A stretch of DNA of 35,933 nucleotides from Haplomitrium mnioides (GCA_049999725.1 JBNGIS010017073.1:1-35933), one strand, 5' to 3'; numbered from the stretch's first letter, positions 19,481 to 30,261 are shown. Notes: generated by a model not told the origin, from the letters alone. Translations and numbers: made by a program.

Positions 19481-20050
19481 CAATATCTGAGCCCATTTCC
19501 ACTTGAATCTCACAATCCAAGTAAGACCATGCAAATCCATGGCTTTTTCAAGCACATCACATCGCTCAATCTCAACGACAGATGCAACAACAATAGTACC
19601 AATGGAGAATCCCATTGCCCTCTATCTCTCATTGACATTAGGTTCCACCAGCTTTTGCAAGGTTGCAAACCAAATAAAACCAAGGCCTCTTGCCTGAAAT
19701 ACATAAACTGCAAGATGACTTACTAATAAATCAATCGGCATTGCTGCAATTAAGTGGTCCGCCCCCATCAATATAATATCAGCCGCCAATGCATGTAGAT
19801 AACCTTGCACTACTCTAACTGAAAGCAATCATGGAAATTTCTCAACCATCAATGCCACATGCGTCAATGAGATTCTGCAGGTGATCTCACCCTTCTCTAC
19901 ATACAAATACTGTTGAATTGGAACCCCTATATGGAGCACAATAGCTAGCCTTGTATTGATGCCTCCGAACAACTCCAACAAACAAATACCCTCAACAAGA
20001 TACTGCTATGAAATTGGTATAGTATCTAATGGTGAAAGATCTATATGTCC
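19480..20050 (-). pseudogene. C5-cytosine methyltransferase-like domain inside gypsy copy B
   Basis: Second copy of the domain seen in A. Minus strand: motif I ICLLELFGGIN (about 19991-19958), QQYLYVEKGEI with the motif-II Glu, then ADIILMGADHL and PIDLL (about 19740-19725), followed at once by the FIWFATLQKLVEP stretch and the C-terminal ERxRAMGFSIGT and LEKAMDL blocks (to about 19531). The catalytic Pro-Cys loop and central motifs are missing at the same place as in A. Two stops (near 19853 and 19618) interrupt it. B keeps some residues nearer the family pattern than A does (for example MGF) and A keeps others, so the two decayed independently after a shared deletion. Confidence 0.7.
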
Positions 20051-20149
20051 AGATGTGACAAAACCATCCAGTGCAAGATATGGCACAAATGCATCCTGCC
20101 AAGTATCCTCAACCAACCTAGACGCTTGTAATTGCCACAACCTCTCCTT

Positions 20150-20780
20150 ACTTCCACTCACAGGAATCACCTCACTTGACAACAATGATGTTGGCCTTGC
20201 AACCTATGATTATGCCTCATCAATAGAAAGAATGTTGGCTGCATGTGCATTCTCCTCCAGCAAGTCAGAGTAGTTGGTGATAACCCCAGAAAATGTTGAT
20301 AATACTATAGGCTGAGATGGTGGACCCCCAACTGGTCCACACAACCTAACAGAAAACTTGCTCAATCGTGCCTCTCCAAATTGCCATCCACTTCGATAGA
20401 ACACTAACTTATCCCGAAAACCAATAATGAACCCCATGGGATATAACACCGTACACCCAACCAAAACATCATAAGACTCAGCCTTGGTAAGTATGGTTTT
20501 AGCGCTCATACAAGAGCTATCTGTGGGCTGATCAGCTTGCACTCTAAGCTTGATCTCTCCACGTGCGATGTGTTGTGTGGGTGAAAGTCCTCCCAATGAA
20601 GTCTGGATTAGGAAAGAGCAAATCTCTATATCTTCGGGCCTCAATCCCAACCCCTACACAACGAACTTACTTAGCATCAACGGTTGTGTACCTATATCCA
20701 ATAATACTCTGGCTGGCCTGTACACCACATTTGAAGGACCAACAAGTCGAATGACACCACTCTAATTGTTGATGGACACC
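20150..20780 (-). pseudogene. Aspartic protease of gypsy copy B
   Basis: The minus strand reads PARVLLDIGTQPLM (about 20718-20677), with Thr of the DTG site changed to Ile, then after a short gap TQHIARGEIKLRVQADQP, AESYDVLVGCTVLYPMGFIIGF and GWQFGEARLSKF in one frame over 20650-20210. It is the best-preserved protease second half of the three copies. The NYSDLLEENAHAANI linker follows and leads into the MTase block. Confidence 0.78.
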
Positions 20781-21620
20781 ACAGTGAGTTTGAATCTTGT
20801 CCTCTCAAATGTTGGTGGGGCTCATAACTCCATCAGTCATGTCGCAGCAGCATGCTATGTCTCACTTCTAGACGTAGAGACATCTGCATCAGCTACTCTC
20901 CTCAAAAGTCTCACCTCCTTCCTAGAAGTAGCACCTTGAGTCTTTCTATATAATGTCATTGCCAACCTGAACACTTCAGCTAGTGTGACTCCTCTATTTA
21001 ACACATCCTTAGTTGAAAACAATGGTTTCTATACCACTAACCTAGCAATCTTAATAGCCGAAGATGTACTCTCCTTTACTTTGATTGATCTCTCCATCTC
21101 CTTGGAAGCATGAGTCGAATGCATAGAAGTAGTCTTCACCAAATCTACCAACTCAAATGATTGTGGAAGCCTTACATGTTGATGAGCATCCCCTTTTTGA
21201 GGATCCGACTCCACCGTTGCTGCTCTAGGCTCAATAGCCTTGCCTGCTGCTCTGGTCACCGCTGCAGACACATCAACATGGACTGTCTTACACATGAATC
21301 CCATACCAGCTAAATTCCTATCAGCTGCATATGAAGTAGAGGTTTCTCCTCCAAAGTTGGACCTTGCTTGTGATGTAGTTCTAGCATCTAACTACTACTC
21401 CAACTGTTCAATCCTAGCATCTTTAGGATCCACAATAGCTGATGGAGCACCCACCTCAGCTCTCCCAGCTGATGATGCTCCTCTACCTCAATCACCTGGC
21501 CGGCCTCTACCTTGCTCACCTGTGTGAGCTCCTCCTCGTCGCAAGTCCGGGTGAAGCGAAAATCATCTATCCTTGGTGTGACCCATGACCTCACAATGAT
21601 CACATTGTTGCTGGCTAGCT
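20780..21620 (-). pseudogene. CCHC knuckle and gag-protease linker, copy B
   Basis: One knuckle reads CDHCEVMGHTKDR (21604-21563) with the last Cys lost; a decayed CSGDH partner lies about 90 bp upstream. The linker contains GFMCKTVHVDVSAAVTRAAGK (about 21300-21240) and other blocks shared with A and C. The ORF on the opposite strand (21240-21527) is a shadow. Confidence 0.6.
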
Positions 21621-22580
21621 GCACTTGCATCTCCAAAATGCGTTGCTTGTGGCTTCTTTGCCTTTGGAATTAACCTTTGCAAATGATCTCCACTACAAGT
21701 CCAATAACCTAACTGCTAATTTGCATAAGATGGCAATGTTGACTGCCCTCTAGCCTTCTAACCCTTTTGTGGCGCAAGTTATGATGTAGATGTGGTTGGA
21801 GACAAAGACTTTGACGTTTTTTTTTTCTGAAAACATGCAGTAACTACTCTCTCATTCACCAAGTTGAGCTCAATACGCTTTGATAGTGGAAACACAATGG
21901 CAAGAGTGAGATTAGAATCCATGAGAAAGGTAGCATCTCTCACTCTCCTCCTCAAATCCCTATCAAGGATAGAATACCAAAACTGAACAGCCTGAGCTTC
22001 TATCACTCCTTTTGTGACATTGATGAGCCTTCTCATCCTGGTGTAAGCTTCCCTCAAGCTCTCTCTAGTCTTGCGCTGGAACTCCTAAAGACTCTTCAGC
22101 TTATCCGTCCTCATGCCATGGTTATTCTACTTGAGAAGCTAAAAAAACTCAACCACATGGTTAAATAAGAGAATCGTGGCTAGTGCCACTAGAGGATGAT
22201 GTATGGGTCGTAGGGTAATAGGCACTAGCTCTTCCACCATAGGTGATGGAGACATAATTAGGTGACCAATACTTTCTCCACTCCTCAATCTCAATCAAAT
22301 GAGCATGCCTGAATTCATGGTAATCATCCATGGGCGACCTTTCCAAATGTTGAAACAAACTTTTCCATATCATAAAAGGTGTAAAGAGAGAAAAATTCCG
22401 CAATGTTTGTAGATCACACCAAGTGTCAAACTCTTGGATGAAATCATCCAGATCAATGGTGCCTACTGCACTAAAGAACCTTCTTGGCCCTTTTGTGGTC
22501 CCAACATTTCATCTATGTTCAAAGACAACGGGGAATGTACCTGAGTAAGAGGAAGAGTTTCCTCCTCTTCGCCAATGTAT
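21620..22580 (-). pseudogene. gag: gag (capsid region) of gypsy copy B
   Basis: The minus strand shows NFSLFTPFMIWKSLFQHLE and DDYHEFRHAHLIEIEEW (within 22403-22260), and SLREAYTRMRRL, FWYSILDRDLRRRVRDATF and KRIELNLVNERVV (within 22057-21830). These match A closely. No clear start Met: the position equal to ATG 1559 in A reads TIGEEEE here. Frame changes and stops near 22160 and 22110. Confidence 0.72.
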
Positions 22581-25350
22581 GGTCACTTACCAACTACTGA
22601 GTCGCTCTTACTGCATGCCAAAATTGGATGCCACTTTGAGTGATGCCATACCGCAACCTTCCACTCTTTGGCTCCATGTTGACCTCTACTCATCTGAACT
22701 CACTCACAACTCACAAGTTGTGCTATTGCCACTCAACCACTTACCCACAAGTCAGCTGAAATGCTCAAATCAGCACAAGTGACCCTTGTTTCTTCTCTAT
22801 ACAGGGCACACTTTGCTTGCCAATCCTAGTTGATTGGTCTTCTTCTCAACCTAGTCACAAAATTGACAACGAATCAAAACAGAATTTTATTGCTCACCTC
22901 GAGAGCACTGCAAACTGAACTTCAGCAAAAGTCTAGGCTTCTAGATAGCATGTGCCCTAGGAGTATGCTGGTGGACTCCTACCACCTTGCACCGGTCAGC
23001 AGAGGGTCTGGTTCAGCCTCTTTAAATTCAGAATTTTTTTGTTATTTTGAATTATTTTATTTTATTTTACCAAAAATTCTGTTTTAATTCGACTAGTGTT
23101 GCAAACATATTTGGCAGTGGGTCCCCTCTAAATCACCACTTGCAAACAGCATATGGCCCTCTTTTGAGTCAGCCCAAGGCTTTCCTATAAGCTTGGAACA
23201 ACGCACTCCCTTTTGCAATATTCTTTCCAACTTAGTTCTCTCAGAACTTTAGCATTAACTGTGTCAAGACTTGCTCTTCCATTTACTGCCGCTCAGACAA
23301 TGCTGGCTGACTTAGGCCAGAGCTACTTCCAAGGACAGGGTATGCAGCTCAATGCATATGACTTTTTCACTTTTAAACTTGATAGGGAAGACTAGTTGAC
23401 TGCCACAATTGACAATCCAAAACGTCTTCTTGTCAAACACTCTAGTAACACAATCCTCAGTTTTTGATGCAGCAATTGATGCCAATATCCAAGAGGTTCC
23501 TATGCTCTCTAGTCTAGAACTTGTAGCCTCCACCAAAAGCTTTGCACCCAGAGAATGCTAGCCTTCTCTCTTTGATCAATGTTATTAAAGAGAAATTGGC
23601 AACCTCCTTTGTAGTTATCCAGCCCACAACTCTGAAGTAGGCGCCTTCTTCCCTTCTCCCTTGTAGTGCCAAGCTTGAGTTCCTTCAAAAGTTCATGATT
23701 GGCAGCTGCCTTTGACGAGTCCTAGACACCAATGCAACTTCTGCTTTAATGAGATCTGAGCAGCAAGTATAACCTCAACATCTCTCCATAAAATACTTGT
23801 TAAATTTAGGTCCAGTGTGTGCTCTTACAAAATCTAGTGCTGAACTTCAATAAAAGACCTAGGGGCTTGTAAACTCTCCAGCAGTCCCTTTTATGAAGCT
23901 ACTTGCTCAATGGGAAATGCTTCTCAAGCCATAGATTGGCTGAAACTCTTGCCTGTGCTGCATATTTGAATTGCACTCTATAGAAGATCTCTGCTTGACA
24001 AAGAACAGAGGCTTTACAATGAAAATTGCAGCCAAAGCAGCTTGCTGAACTCCTATTCAAAATCGCATTTGCAGCTTGAGAAAGAGTTCTAAGCCGCCTC
24101 CTTTTGACAATTTTCTTTTCCCATAGAAATCGACTCAAAATCGTCCTTTGAATAATCTGCCGCAAGGTTGAAGGGTCTACTCAAGGAAGAATCCCTAGCA
24201 AAAAGACGGTTACAATTTTGTATGTAGCAAGTGGCCTTCTATGAATCCTTAGAACAATTTTCCATAGCAAAGGATGTCGCGAATCCCTGCTCGATGATTG
24301 TTGCTCAAACAAACCTCTGCTCGAAAAGATCATCTCACAGATTTTTAGAGGTTGAATGCCTTGATGGCTGCTCGACATTCGTAGCAGGACAAAGTCTACC
24401 CTCTAGGTAGAACCCTACAAACCCTTCGATCTNNNNNNNNNNNNNNNNNNNNNNNNNNNNNNNNNNNNNNNNNNNNNNNNNNNNNNNNNNNNNNNNNNNN
24501 NNNNNNNNNNNNNNNNNNNNNNNNNNNNNNNNNNNNNNNNNNNNNNNNNNNNNNNNNNNNNNNNNNNNNNNNNNNNNNNNNNNNNNNNNNNNNNNNNNNN
24601 NNNNNNNNNNNNNNNNNNNNNNNNNNNNNNNNNNNNNNNNNNNNNNNNNNNNNNNNNNNNNNNNNNNNNNNNNNNNNNNNNNNNNNNNNNNNNNNNNNNN
24701 NNNNNNNNNNNNNNNNNNNNNNNNNNNNNNNNNNNNNNNNNNNNNNNNNNNNNNNNNNNNNNNNNNNNNNNNNNNNNNNNNNNNNNNNNNNNNNNNNNNN
24801 NNNNNNNNNNNNNNNNNNNNNNNNNNNNNNNNGCAAACCTCTTCTTGCAAATGCCTTCAACTAAGAAATCAGATCCTCACATGCTCGAAGACATTCTTGC
24901 ATTTCTTTGCCGCTTGAAGAGATTTGAGCAACTCAAAAAAAAATCTGAGCAGCTCCCTCTTTGACAAGTTTTCTTCCTCTGCTCAAATGTTGACCTTTGC
25001 AGTCTTTGATTTATGATTTTTTGCAATGAGATCGATGGAGATCTAGGAAGTTCCTTCTTCGATGAAATAAGGGCTTGTTTTTTGGGATTTTCTACAGCAA
25101 CAACTTGATGAAGGAAATCCCTAGAAAATTGATTGTTTCTCCATATTGATTGCAGCAACCGAACAAACCAAGAATTTTGCAATCAATTGTTCTTCAATTT
25201 CTTCATAGTGACCAACAAGCTTCAACAGATTTCTTCCACGAATCTTTCAGCATTCCAACATGTTACGAATGCCATCAATTTCTTGACCAGATTTCTCAAT
25301 CGCAATCCAAGATACCATAGATGATAGAAATCTCACAAATCTTTTGATGT
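22580..25350 (-). other. Long leader of copy B (with assembly gap)
   Basis: About 2.8 kb, including the 400-N gap, separates the LTR remnant from gag. No domain is recognisable; short ORFs carry many stops. The part 22580-23550 matches the leader of A in inverted orientation, so it belongs to the family. The part 23550-25350 has no counterpart in this window. A further insertion hidden in or near the gap cannot be excluded. Confidence 0.5.
24433..24832. other. Assembly gap (400 N)
   Basis: Exactly 400 unknown bases; the round size may be a placeholder. Reading frames spanning it are not real evidence. Confidence 0.99.
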
Positions 25351-25612
25351 GCTTTTCTTTGAGTGACACCTTCTCAAAGAAATTCCAAATGTGTGTTGAT
25401 CTTCCAATGTCAAAACCAGCGTAACTTTGCTCACAAAGAATCCACACTTCTCCAAGAATTGCAATACCTAAGCCTTCCTCTTGGTTTATACAAATGAAGT
25501 GACATTGAAAGATAACCTTTCGATGAGAGTACATGGACTTATATACTATGGCACAAAAAGACGAAAAACTCAAAATGTCTAAAAATAGAAAACTACATGG
25601 AATGGTGTGACA
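25351..25612 (-). mobile_element. 5' LTR remnant of copy B (central part only)
   Basis: The minus strand matches the central LTR part of A (about 5592-5860) and C, with the TATA box at 25538-25545. The 126-bp module is absent on both sides: upstream the match stops at TGTCACACC, and downstream, after AAGAAAAGC, the sequence goes into the leader. Next to it, GATTTGTGAGATTTC (about 25343-25329) resembles the module start, and TGGTATC (about 25319-25313) resembles the start of a PBS. Confidence 0.65.
25538..25545 (-). promoter_or_regulatory. TATA box in 5' LTR remnant of copy B
   Basis: TATATAAG on the minus strand, in the same context as in A and C. Confidence 0.65.
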
Positions 25613-25705
25613 ACTTGCATAGTTCTTCTACACTATGTTGTTTCTCATGTCATTCTGATTTTTGTGGCAATTCTTTGCTATCTAGCTTACCACAATAAAA
25701 ATAGT
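25613..25705. other. Unassigned junction sequence between B and C
   Basis: About 93 bp lie between the truncated LTR of B and the truncated gag of C. It matches none of the families seen here. Confidence 0.4.
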
Positions 25706-25915
25706 CTCAGGGATTTTGATCCCACTCTTGCCATTATGTTTACACTGTCAAAGCGCATAGAGCTTAACTTGGTGAATGAGAGAGTGGTCACTGCATGATT
25801 TCAAAAGGAAGCGCCAAAGTTTGCGTCTCCAGCCACATCTACATCATAGTCTACACCACGGAAGGGTCAAAAGGCTGGAGGGCAGCCAACTTTGCCATCT
25901 TATGCAGGTCAGTAG
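25706..25915 (+). pseudogene. gag: gag C-terminal fragment of gypsy copy C
   Basis: Matches A from 2258: LRDFDPTLAIMFTLSKRIELNLVNERVV, then after a stop at 25796 the KEAPKFASP-like tail. The N-terminal half of gag and the 5' LTR are absent. Confidence 0.7.
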
Positions 25916-25921
25916 TCAGGT

Positions 25922-26065
25922 TGTTGGATCTGTGGTGGAGATCATATGCAGAGGCTATGTCTAGAGGCAAAGAAGCCATGAGCAGCGCATTCTGGAGATG
26001 CAGGTGTAGTTGGCCAGCAACAATGTGACCATTGTGGGGTCATGGGTCACACTAAGGACTGATGT
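25922..26065 (+). other. Pair of CCHC zinc knuckles, copy C
   Basis: First knuckle CWICGGDHMQRLC (25922-25960, C-x2-C-x3-H-x4-C) is complete. Second, CDHCGVMGHTKD then a stop then C (26024-26065), is complete except for TGA one codon before the last Cys. This is the best-preserved copy and defines the knuckles of the family. They bind the element RNA. Confidence 0.8.
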
Positions 26066-26860
26066 TTTTCGCTTCACCCGGAGCTGCAACGAGGAGGAGC
26101 TTGCATAGGTGAGCAAGGCAGAGGAGCATCACTAGCTAGGAGAGATGGGGTGGGTGCTCTAGTAGCTACTGTGGATCCTAAGGATGCTAGGATTGCATAG
26201 TTGGAGTAGCACTTAGCTGCCATGACTACAGCACAGGCGAGACCCAACTTTGGAGGTGAAGCCTCTACTTCATACGCAGCTGATGGAGATTTAGCTGATA
26301 TGGGATTCATGTGTGGGACAGCCCACATTGATGCATCTACGGCATTGACCAGAGCGGCAGGCAAGGCTATTGAGCCTAGGGAGTAGCAATGGAGTCAGAT
26401 TCTCAACAGGGGGATGCTCACCGGTAGGTGAGACTTCCATAGTCATTTGAGGTGACAGATTTGGTGAGGACTACATCCATGCGTCCGTCTCAGGCTTCTA
26501 GGGGGATGGAGAGATCAACCGAGGTGGAGGGGAGTGCATCTTTGGTTATGGAGATAGCCAGGTTAGTGTTCGAGAAACCATTATTTTCAACTAGGGATAA
26601 GTTGACAGAGGAGTCACACCAGCTGAAGTGTTCAAGTTGGCAGCCACACTATATGGAGAGACTCAAGGTGCTACTTCTAGTATAGAAGTGAGACCTGTGA
26701 ATAGAGTAGCTGACGCAGGTGCCTTGTTTGGAGATGAGACATGGCATGCTGCAATGGTACGACTGATGGAGTTATCAGCCCGACCAACATTTGCGAGGAC
26801 GAGATTTAGACCCAATGTGGTGTCTATCGACAATTGGAGTGGTATCTTCTGACTTATCGG
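26066..26860 (+). pseudogene. gag-protease linker of gypsy copy C
   Basis: Shared blocks with A and B: YAADGDLADMGFMCGTAHIDA (about 26272-26335), and MERSTEVEGSASLVMEIARLV (about 26506-26568), then LYGETQGATS (about 26650-26680). No known fold is recognised. Confidence 0.6.
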
Positions 26861-27345
26861 TCCTTCAAATGTGGTGTATAGGCTAGTCAGAGTACTTTTG
26901 GATATCGGTGCACAACCGCTGATGTTAGGCAAGTCAGTTGTGCAAGGATTGGGATTGAGGTCAGGAGATGTAGATTTCTACTCTTTTTCGATTTAGACTT
27001 CATTGGGAGGACATTTGCCCACACAACACATTACACATGGAGAGATCAAGCTTAGAGTGCAAGCTGATCATCCCACAGATAACTCATATGTGAGCGCTGG
27101 GGCCATACTTACCAAGGCCGAGTCTTATGATTTTTGGGTGGGGTGTACAGTGTTATATCCCATGGGGTTCACTATTGATTTTTGGGATGAGTCAGTGTCC
27201 TATCGACCTGGATGGCAATCTAGAGAGGCACGATTGAGAAGGTTGCCTGTTAGATTCAGTGGACCAGTTGGGGGTTCAATTTCATAGCCTATGGCATTAT
27301 CAACATTTTTTGGGGTTATTATCGACTACTCTTGGAGAATATGCA
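26860..27345 (+). pseudogene. Aspartic protease of gypsy copy C
   Basis: Active-site stretch VRVLLDIGAQPLM (about 26888-26924), with Ile for Thr in D-T-G, then THGEIKLRVQADHP and AESYDFWVGCTVLYPMGFTIDFW (27036-27185). A stop ends the first half near 26993. The linker ends at a DYSWR-like stretch near 27330-27345, where A and B continue with the LLEEN...HAANI linker to the MTase. Confidence 0.78.
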
Positions 27346-28135
27346 TATGCCATAGTGATGCCAGTCAAGAAGGGTGTGCATGTGAACTACACCAATAGGA
27401 GGATGTGTGGTGATTATCGTCCTATCAATCGGTAGACCAAGTCTAACAGGTATGCTATGCCTACACATGAGGAGATCTTTGATGCAATTTGGCATGCTAA
27501 GATCTTTAGCTCATTGGATTTGAGGGCAGGGTACCATCAGCTGCTATTAAGGCAAGAGGACATAGCCAAAACAACATTTTGAGGTATTGATGCACACGGC
27601 AAGGATTGGCTATATCAGTGGCTGTTCTTACCATTTGGGTTGAAGAACGCACCAGCTGAATTCCAGAGGGTGATAGATAGAGTTCTTGTAGGTTTGGACT
27701 TTGTCAAGTGTTATATCGACAATATTTTGGTTTATTGGGCACATGTGGATGAGCACCGGAGGCATCTGCAGGTGGTGTTTGACACACTCAAGTACCATGG
27801 GTTGAAGCTGCATCCAGGCAAGTGCAAACTTTTCCATGACCAGATTGAGTATTTGGAACACACTATATATGCAGGAGGATTGGGTGTGCAACAAACTAAG
27901 GTGAGTGCCATTGCTGAGATTCCACAACTCATTGATGTGAGTAAAGTTCGTGCATTTTTGGAATTGGCTGGTTACTACAAGAGATAAGTGAAAGGTTTCA
28001 GCCAAATTGCCAAGCCCTTGACCATGCTCACCAAGTTGGATCAAGAATGGATTTGGGGTGAAAATCATGAGAGAGGCTTTCAAGAGTTGAAAGGTAGATT
28101 GACTTTTGCACATATTTTGAGGTGACCTCTTGCAA
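27345..28135 (+). pseudogene. Reverse transcriptase of gypsy copy C
   Basis: Reads VMPVKKGVHVNYTNRRMCGD then YRPINR (27356-27432), SSLDLRAGYHQL (about 27508-27543), LFLPFGLKNAPAEFQRVIDRVL (27625-27690), catalytic YIDN (27712-27723; the second Asp of Y-x-D-D is Asn), HGLKLHPGKCKLF and VRAFLELAGYY. The N-terminal part of RT is missing at the join with the protease linker. A single stop replaces several Trp or Arg codons. ORF 27640-27987 is the longest intact piece. Both the stops and the lost Asp rule out activity. Confidence 0.92.
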
Positions 28136-28590
28136 GAAGACCGTTTTAGCTTCATACAGATTGGAGTCGAGCAGGACTGGGAGCAGTGCTAACCCAGAAA
28201 GATGAGAAGGGAGAAGAGTTTGTGGTAGCCTTTGCGAGAAAATCAAATAATTCGGTTGAGGCTAAGTATAGTTCCTATGAGGTAGAGTGTTTGGCAGCAG
28301 TGGAGGCTGTTGCACACTTTCATTGTTATTTGTTTGGTACTCTATTCACTTTGGTTACAGATCATCAACCCCTCAAATGGTTGATGGAATCTGATAAACT
28401 CACATGCAAGCTTGCCAGGTGGGCATTGTTGTTGCAAAAGTATGACTTCCAAGTGGTTCATAGGCCTGGCACGACCAACTTTAATGCAGATAGATTGAGA
28501 CACAATCCATCCACAAGCCAACATGATGAGATTGGTGCATATTGGCATAAGGAGTCCGATGAGGAGATGGTGCCAAGTTAGCATGCATCT
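28136..28590 (+). pseudogene. RNase H of gypsy copy C
   Basis: Nearly intact over 28150-28581: HTDWSRAGLGAVLTQ (first Asp), YEVECLAAVEAVAHF (Glu), VTDHQPLKWLM (second Asp), HRPGTTNFNADRLRHNP (final Asp). All four catalytic positions are kept. Upstream frame is lost near 28130, and a stop at 28579 separates it from the integrase linker. Confidence 0.92.
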
Positions 28591-29545
28591 GCCTTTCTTT
28601 CTTGGATGCCAGCTTGGAGTGGATTGGTGGCTAACCTTGGTGATAGAGTGGTTGTTGAGACCTCAATAGGAGATGGAGTTGAGAATTCTAATTTGGATCA
28701 GGATATTCACAATGATGGGCATGTGCTAGAGTATCTAGGCACAAGCCTTCTGAGTGGACAGCTTGATGCCAAGGAGAGAGATAGAGTCCAGCAGCAAGCC
28801 AAGAGGTTCCGATGGGAAGGGGCTAAGATTTTGCATGTCTAGATGGATGGGAAGGTATCTGTTGTGCCTAAGTCGATGCAGCGTCTTGCACTGGTGCGCC
28901 ATACCCATGAGGAGTTAGGATAGTTTGGAGTGAAGAGCACCTATATTTTATTGCAGATACAATATTGGTGGAGGGGCATAAACACTGATGTGCAGCAGTG
29001 GGTAGCCAAGTGTGTGGTGTGTGATCGAGTTTGAGCATCGTTTAATGCTCCCACTCCTTAGTTGTAGCCACTACTAATCATGGGTTTGGGATATTTTTGG
29101 AGTTTGGATTTTGCAGATCTCTTGCCTTTGACCCAACGACACAATTGATGTGATTTGGTGATGGTGGAGCATTTCTCCAAGTGGATTGAGTTGGTAGCTT
29201 TGCCAGACAAGACCAATAGGGGAGTAGTGTCACATTATTGGACCGAGTTCTCAGTCATTTTGGAGCACCTACTGAAGTGTTGACAGATCAGGGTACAGAA
29301 CTTTGAGGTGAGTTTGAAGCTTTGTGTGAGTAAGCTCTCATTGATCACCATACTACCTCTAGGGATCATCCTAAGGCAGATGGGTTGGCTGAGTGAGTGG
29401 TTCAAACGGTGAAGAGAGCATTACGCAAGTATGGCTTGCAAGCTGGCCCCTATGGGGATTGGGATCTCCAGTTATAGTGGCTTACGATGGGTTACATATT
29501 GAGTTAGCAGGTATCCTTGGCATTTTTTTCACCTTATTTTATGCT
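28591..29545 (+). pseudogene. Integrase of gypsy copy C
   Basis: After a linker (28606-28842) with an LSGQLDAKERDRVQQQAKRF stretch, the HHCC domain reads LVRHTHEELG, then a stop where the second zinc His region should be, YILLQ.QYWWRGINTDVQQWV and CVVC (29011-29022). The core has WSLDFAD (first Asp, about 29098-29118), VMVEHFSKWIELVALPDKT, LTDQGTE (second Asp, about 29279-29300, frame shifted) and KADGLAE (catalytic Glu in or next to a damaged stretch, about 29373-29393). It ends with the YFMLYGRELDLP stretch (about 29535-29573). Confidence 0.88.
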
Positions 29546-30030
29546 ATATGGGAGGGAACTTGATTTACCCTCCTCTAGTTGACATGATGTTACCATGGTT
29601 GTGGATCTGAATGATTCAAATATTTGAGTGCAAGTGTGTTCAGATAGAGCCCGAGTGTTTGAGAAATCATGCCCATGGCATTCAACAACTTTGTCATTGC
29701 TCAACATTGTGATACTTTATGATATGCTACCATACGTGGAGGTGGATATCACACTAGGATTTGGAGGTTTCATCTTGGTGATTATGTTTATTTGTAGCAT
29801 GCAGCACCCAGGACACTTGATGTCACTACTAGGCGCCGGATTCTGTGAGTATGTGAGGTACTGCCTTCAGGAGTTTTGCAGCTGGACAGACGTGATGGCA
29901 TGACTTGGAAAGATCATGTGCGCAATTGTGCACCTTGTCACCTTCCGAATATCAATGGCACTATGGATCCCATCGTGGCACAAGTTCCTATAGGTTTGAT
30001 ATGTATGTAGTATGAGAGATGTTATAGAGG
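29546..30030 (+). pseudogene. Post-integrase tail of gypsy copy C
   Basis: Continues from LYGRELDLPSS with a DVTMVVDLNDSN-like stretch and ends with paired Cys residues around 29915-29945, as in A and B. Because C has integrase directly before it, this copy shows where the tail belongs in the parent element. Confidence 0.65.
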
Positions 30031-30261
30031 TTGGCATATGTCATGTTTGACGCCTCCATTAGTTACTATTCTTCGAAGATCATGGTTCTACTCTCACTGT
30101 TCATAAGACAACTACTTTCCATTGAGTTCTAAGGTTGGTATAGATTTTAGAGGGTGCATGATGGGGCTCCATTGCACCCGACCTCCTAGTCTTTGCATCA
30201 GTAGGTGTACATCAATTTTCTAAGAGATAGATGGCTAGCTAGTGTTAGGGGATCTAACCAC
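30031..30261 (+). other. 3' untranslated region of copy C
   Basis: Matches A 5216-5450; no reading frame. Confidence 0.6.

Larger units (their letters stand above)
18067..25612 (-). mobile_element. Ty3/gypsy element, copy B (RT-less, with MTase relic)
   Basis: The minus-strand counterpart of A: truncated 5' LTR (25612-25351), long leader, gag, CCHC pair, protease, MTase relic, post-integrase tail, 3' UTR and a complex 3' LTR region ending at 18067. Like A it lacks RT, RNase H and integrase, and the joins on both sides of the gap are at matching positions, so A and B descend from one deleted ancestor. It lies head to head with C. Its left end abuts the copia E protease. Confidence 0.87.

Noticed and set aside
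24335-24860. ORFs of 154 and 171 residues across the gap
   Set aside because: Most of their length is N; they are artefacts.
24985-25012. Shared CTTTGCAGTCTTTGAT string in the leaders of B and E (also near 31717)
   Set aside because: Similarity does not extend beyond about 17 bp; probably chance or a very old shared fragment.
27628-28155. 175-residue ORF on the minus strand
   Set aside because: Antisense to the C reverse transcriptase; no recognisable domain.
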